In this document: positions 62,435-64,000 of the stretch, piece after piece
How positions within the stretch are numbered: the stretch's first letter is position 1
Layout: the number at the start of each line of letters is the position of its first letter
Origin: Botrimarina hoheduenensis
GTDB taxonomy: Bacteria > Planctomycetota > Planctomycetia > Pirellulales > Lacipirellulaceae
Length of the DNA: 64,000 nt
Assembly (NCBI RefSeq): GCF_007859815.1
Contig: NZ_SJPH01000001.1
Coordinates: forward strand, 613,987 to 677,986
Reading direction: 5' to 3'
The notes under the pieces: generated by a model
What the model was told of the DNA's origin: nothing
What the model saw: only the letters and a program-made list of their open reading frames with translations
The model's database searches: none
Translations under genes and position numbers: made by a program

Positions 62435-64000
62435 ATGTCCCGTCGCCCGTTGCACTCCCGTCGTCAGCCTCAAATCGGCCGCCATCGTTCACTTGTCAAC
62501 CGATTGGAGGCGCTCGAAGACCGCCGCGTCCTTGCGGCTACCGCCATCCAGGTTTTGGCAGCCGGTCTATCGGGGACCGAAGACGTCGCCCTCGAGATCA
62601 ACGGCCAAGAGGTGCGCCGTTGGGACAATGTGGGGGGCAACTTTGCCGCACGGCAGTTCCAGACGCTCAGTTACACCCATCCGACGACCGTCACGGCGAA
62701 TGATGTTGCGGTCCGGTTTGTCGGTGCCGGCGCGGGAGCAACCGACCTGCGTGTTGATGGCGTGACCGTGGGTGGTGTGAAGTACGAGTCGGAATCGACC
62801 CGCACCTGGAGCACCGGCGGCTGGAACAGCAGCCTGGGTGCCATCGCGCCCGAGTACGGATCGGGCGGACTAACCGACGAGGTGCTTTTCTCCCGTCCCG
62901 GTGCGTTCTACTACTCCGCTTCGGCGGGATCGACCGTTCAGGTGCGTGCCGCCGGCAAGACGAACACCGAACGCTTCGAGCTCTACATCAAAGACCAGTT
63001 GGTCTACAGCGCGTCGAACATCGGCGGCGACTACGACGCCCGAGAGTTCTGGACCTACACCTACCAGCATGCCAGCAAGGTGGATCCCCAGGACGTTCGC
63101 GTTGCCTTTACCAATGACGGATCCGCAGCGGGGCAAGATCGTAATCTGCGCATCGATTCGATCGTGATCGATAACCGGCGCTACGAATCTGAGTCGGCGG
63201 CCACCTTCAGCACCGGCACGTGGGTCGCGGGCGTCGTTGAGCCCAGCTTTCCTCAGCGAGAGTTCTTGCACAGCAACGGCTACTTCGCGTACTCGGCCAT
63301 CGGCGAAGACAACACCTCTTCAGTCGGATCACAGCTGATCGTGTGGGCTGCCGGCGACACGGGGGAAGAGACGATCAATCTGGAACTGGCCGGCCGCACG
63401 GCCCGCAGCTTGCCGAACCTGGGAGGCGACTACGACGCTCGTCAGTTTATCCCCTACGGCGTCGCCCATCCGCAATCGCTCAATCTCGCCGATGTCCGTA
63501 TTCGTTTTGTGAACGATGGCGTCTCGGCCGCCGGGGATCGCAACGTCCGGATCGATGCCATCAAGCTGAACGGTGTCCGTACTGAAGCGGAAGACATCAC
63601 GACCTATTCGACCGGCACTTGGCGTCCGGGCTTCAGCGTCCAGCCGGGCTACACGCAGGAAGAACGCCTCCACGCGAACGGCTACTTCCAGTTCGGCGAT
63701 GACCCGTCACGCGCCGGATTGTTGGGGCTTGGTTCGGCACAGTACTCGGTGAGCGAGACGGCCGGTTTTGTGGACGTCGATTTTGTCCGAACGGGGGGAT
63801 CGCGCGGTGCGGTCTCGATCGACTACACCACGGTCAACGGCGTGGCCATCGGCGGACAAGACTTTGTCGCGACGAGCGGCACGCTGATCTTCGCCGAAGG
63901 CCAGACAAGCCGGACCGTTCGCATCAGCATTATCAACGATACCTCGGCCGAAGGGACGCACGCGTTCAACGTGGCGGCCGACCGCGTGCTGGGCGGCGCG
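62435..64000 (+). CDS. Giant secreted protein: LEPR-like N-terminus, three CBM60-like repeats, Calx-beta domain (partial)
   Basis: An open frame starts at the ATG at 62435 and runs through the right edge (522 codons). Residues ~22-34 read VNRLEALEDRRVL, like the N-terminal sorting motif of very long planctomycete exported proteins. Three similar domains of about 120 residues follow (~38-165, 168-290, 300-420). Each has an AAG...E start, a GGDYDAR or GGNFAAR-like core, DRN(L/V)RID and a Y(E/S)TGTW end, as in CBM60-like xylan-binding modules; the first copy lacks DRN. A Calx-beta domain begins near 433 (YSVSETAGFVDVDFVRTGG, TSGTLIFAEGQTSRTV). It should be cell-surface or secreted and bind glycan. 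The real C-terminus is outside the window. Confidence 0.8.
   Translation, partial: MSRRPLHSRRQPQIGRHRSLVNRLEALEDRRVLAATAIQVLAAGLSGTEDVALEINGQEVRRWDNVGGNFAARQFQTLSYTHPTTVTANDVAVRFVGAGAGATDLRVDGVTVGGVKYESESTRTWSTGGWNSSLGAIAPEYGSGGLTDEVLFSRPGAFYYSASAGSTVQVRAAGKTNTERFELYIKDQLVYSASNIGGDYDAREFWTYTYQHASKVDPQDVRVAFTNDGSAAGQDRNLRIDSIVIDNRRYESESAATFSTGTWVAGVVEPSFPQREFLHSNGYFAYSAIGEDNTSSVGSQLIVWAAGDTGEETINLELAGRTARSLPNLGGDYDARQFIPYGVAHPQSLNLADVRIRFVNDGVSAAGDRNVRIDAIKLNGVRTEAEDITTYSTGTWRPGFSVQPGYTQEERLHANGYFQFGDDPSRAGLLGLGSAQYSVSETAGFVDVDFVRTGGSRGAVSIDYTTVNGVAIGGQDFVATSGTLIFAEGQTSRTVRISIINDTSAEGTHAFNVAADRVLGGA

Overview
The window looks like chromosomal DNA of a planctomycete, most likely of the order Pirellulales. 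It is GC-rich. Several secreted-protein signals are typical of that phylum: a PEP-CTERM protein at 60276, a very long protein with an N-terminal LEALEDRRVLA sorting-type motif at 62435, and a short secreted protein rich in Tyr and Pro at 40790. Many other products look like lineage-specific conserved proteins. I see no insertion sequence, prophage, CRISPR array, tRNA or rRNA gene.

Layout. (1) 1-6760, minus strand: an exopolysaccharide (EPS) operon read leftward. It holds a sugar transferase with a degenerate GGDEF-like N-terminus, a GT4 glycosyltransferase, a Wzz/GumC chain-length protein, a CpsD/MinD-like ATPase without the Walker A lysine, a Wzx-type flippase, and a partial gene that overlaps the flippase stop. 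(2) 6761-7625: a long non-coding gap, then a divergent diguanylate cyclase. (3) 8659-18100: lineage-specific genes. They include an SMC-like coiled-coil protein with two DUF4332 domains, a single-domain response regulator, MurG-like and MurE-like proteins with altered active-site motifs, a receiver-like protein, and an ImmA/IrrE-like protein. (4) 18350-31100, plus strand: rimO, pgsA, a CPBP protease, an RND efflux pair, a soluble PAS-PAS chemoreceptor, a HAD phosphatase, and an ammonium transporter fused to an HD-GYP domain. (5) 31118-38130, minus strand: greA, a zinc-ribbon coiled-coil protein, rpoD, dnaG and an HtrA-type protease. (6) 38410-44960: a membrane protein ending in a DNA-ligase-OB-like domain, aat, a HIT protein, a secreted protein, queG, a dus gene and a membrane protein. 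(7) 45039-58163: a giant secreted TIM-barrel-like protein and a second polysaccharide locus. Sulfatase-like, WecB, Wzy-like and Wzz genes read left; deacetylase, Wzx and GT4 genes read right. (8) 58188-64000: acyltransferase, cdsA, PEP-CTERM protein, metallopeptidase, and the start of a CBM/Calx-beta giant protein.

How the genes fit together. The two EPS loci supply complementary parts of a Wzx/Wzy-type pathway: priming transferase, glycosyltransferases, two flippases, one ligase/polymerase, two Wzz proteins and a deacetylase. Cyclic di-GMP is a recurring theme: an active-looking GGDEF enzyme with an I-site stands next to the EPS operon, the priming transferase carries a dead GGDEF-like domain, and the ammonium transporter carries an intact HD-GYP phosphodiesterase. 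Several proteins retain a recognisable fold but lack the catalytic motif of their family (CpsD-, SMC-, MurE-, sulfatase- and ImmA-like), so pseudoenzymes are the other striking theme.

The most interesting items are the Amt-HD-GYP fusion at 29034, the zinc-ribbon/transmembrane/ligase-OB protein at 38410, the SMC-like pseudo-ATPase at 8659, and the MurE-like/MurG-like pair with its highly structured intergenic region. All functional calls come from reading translated motifs by eye. No database search was run.
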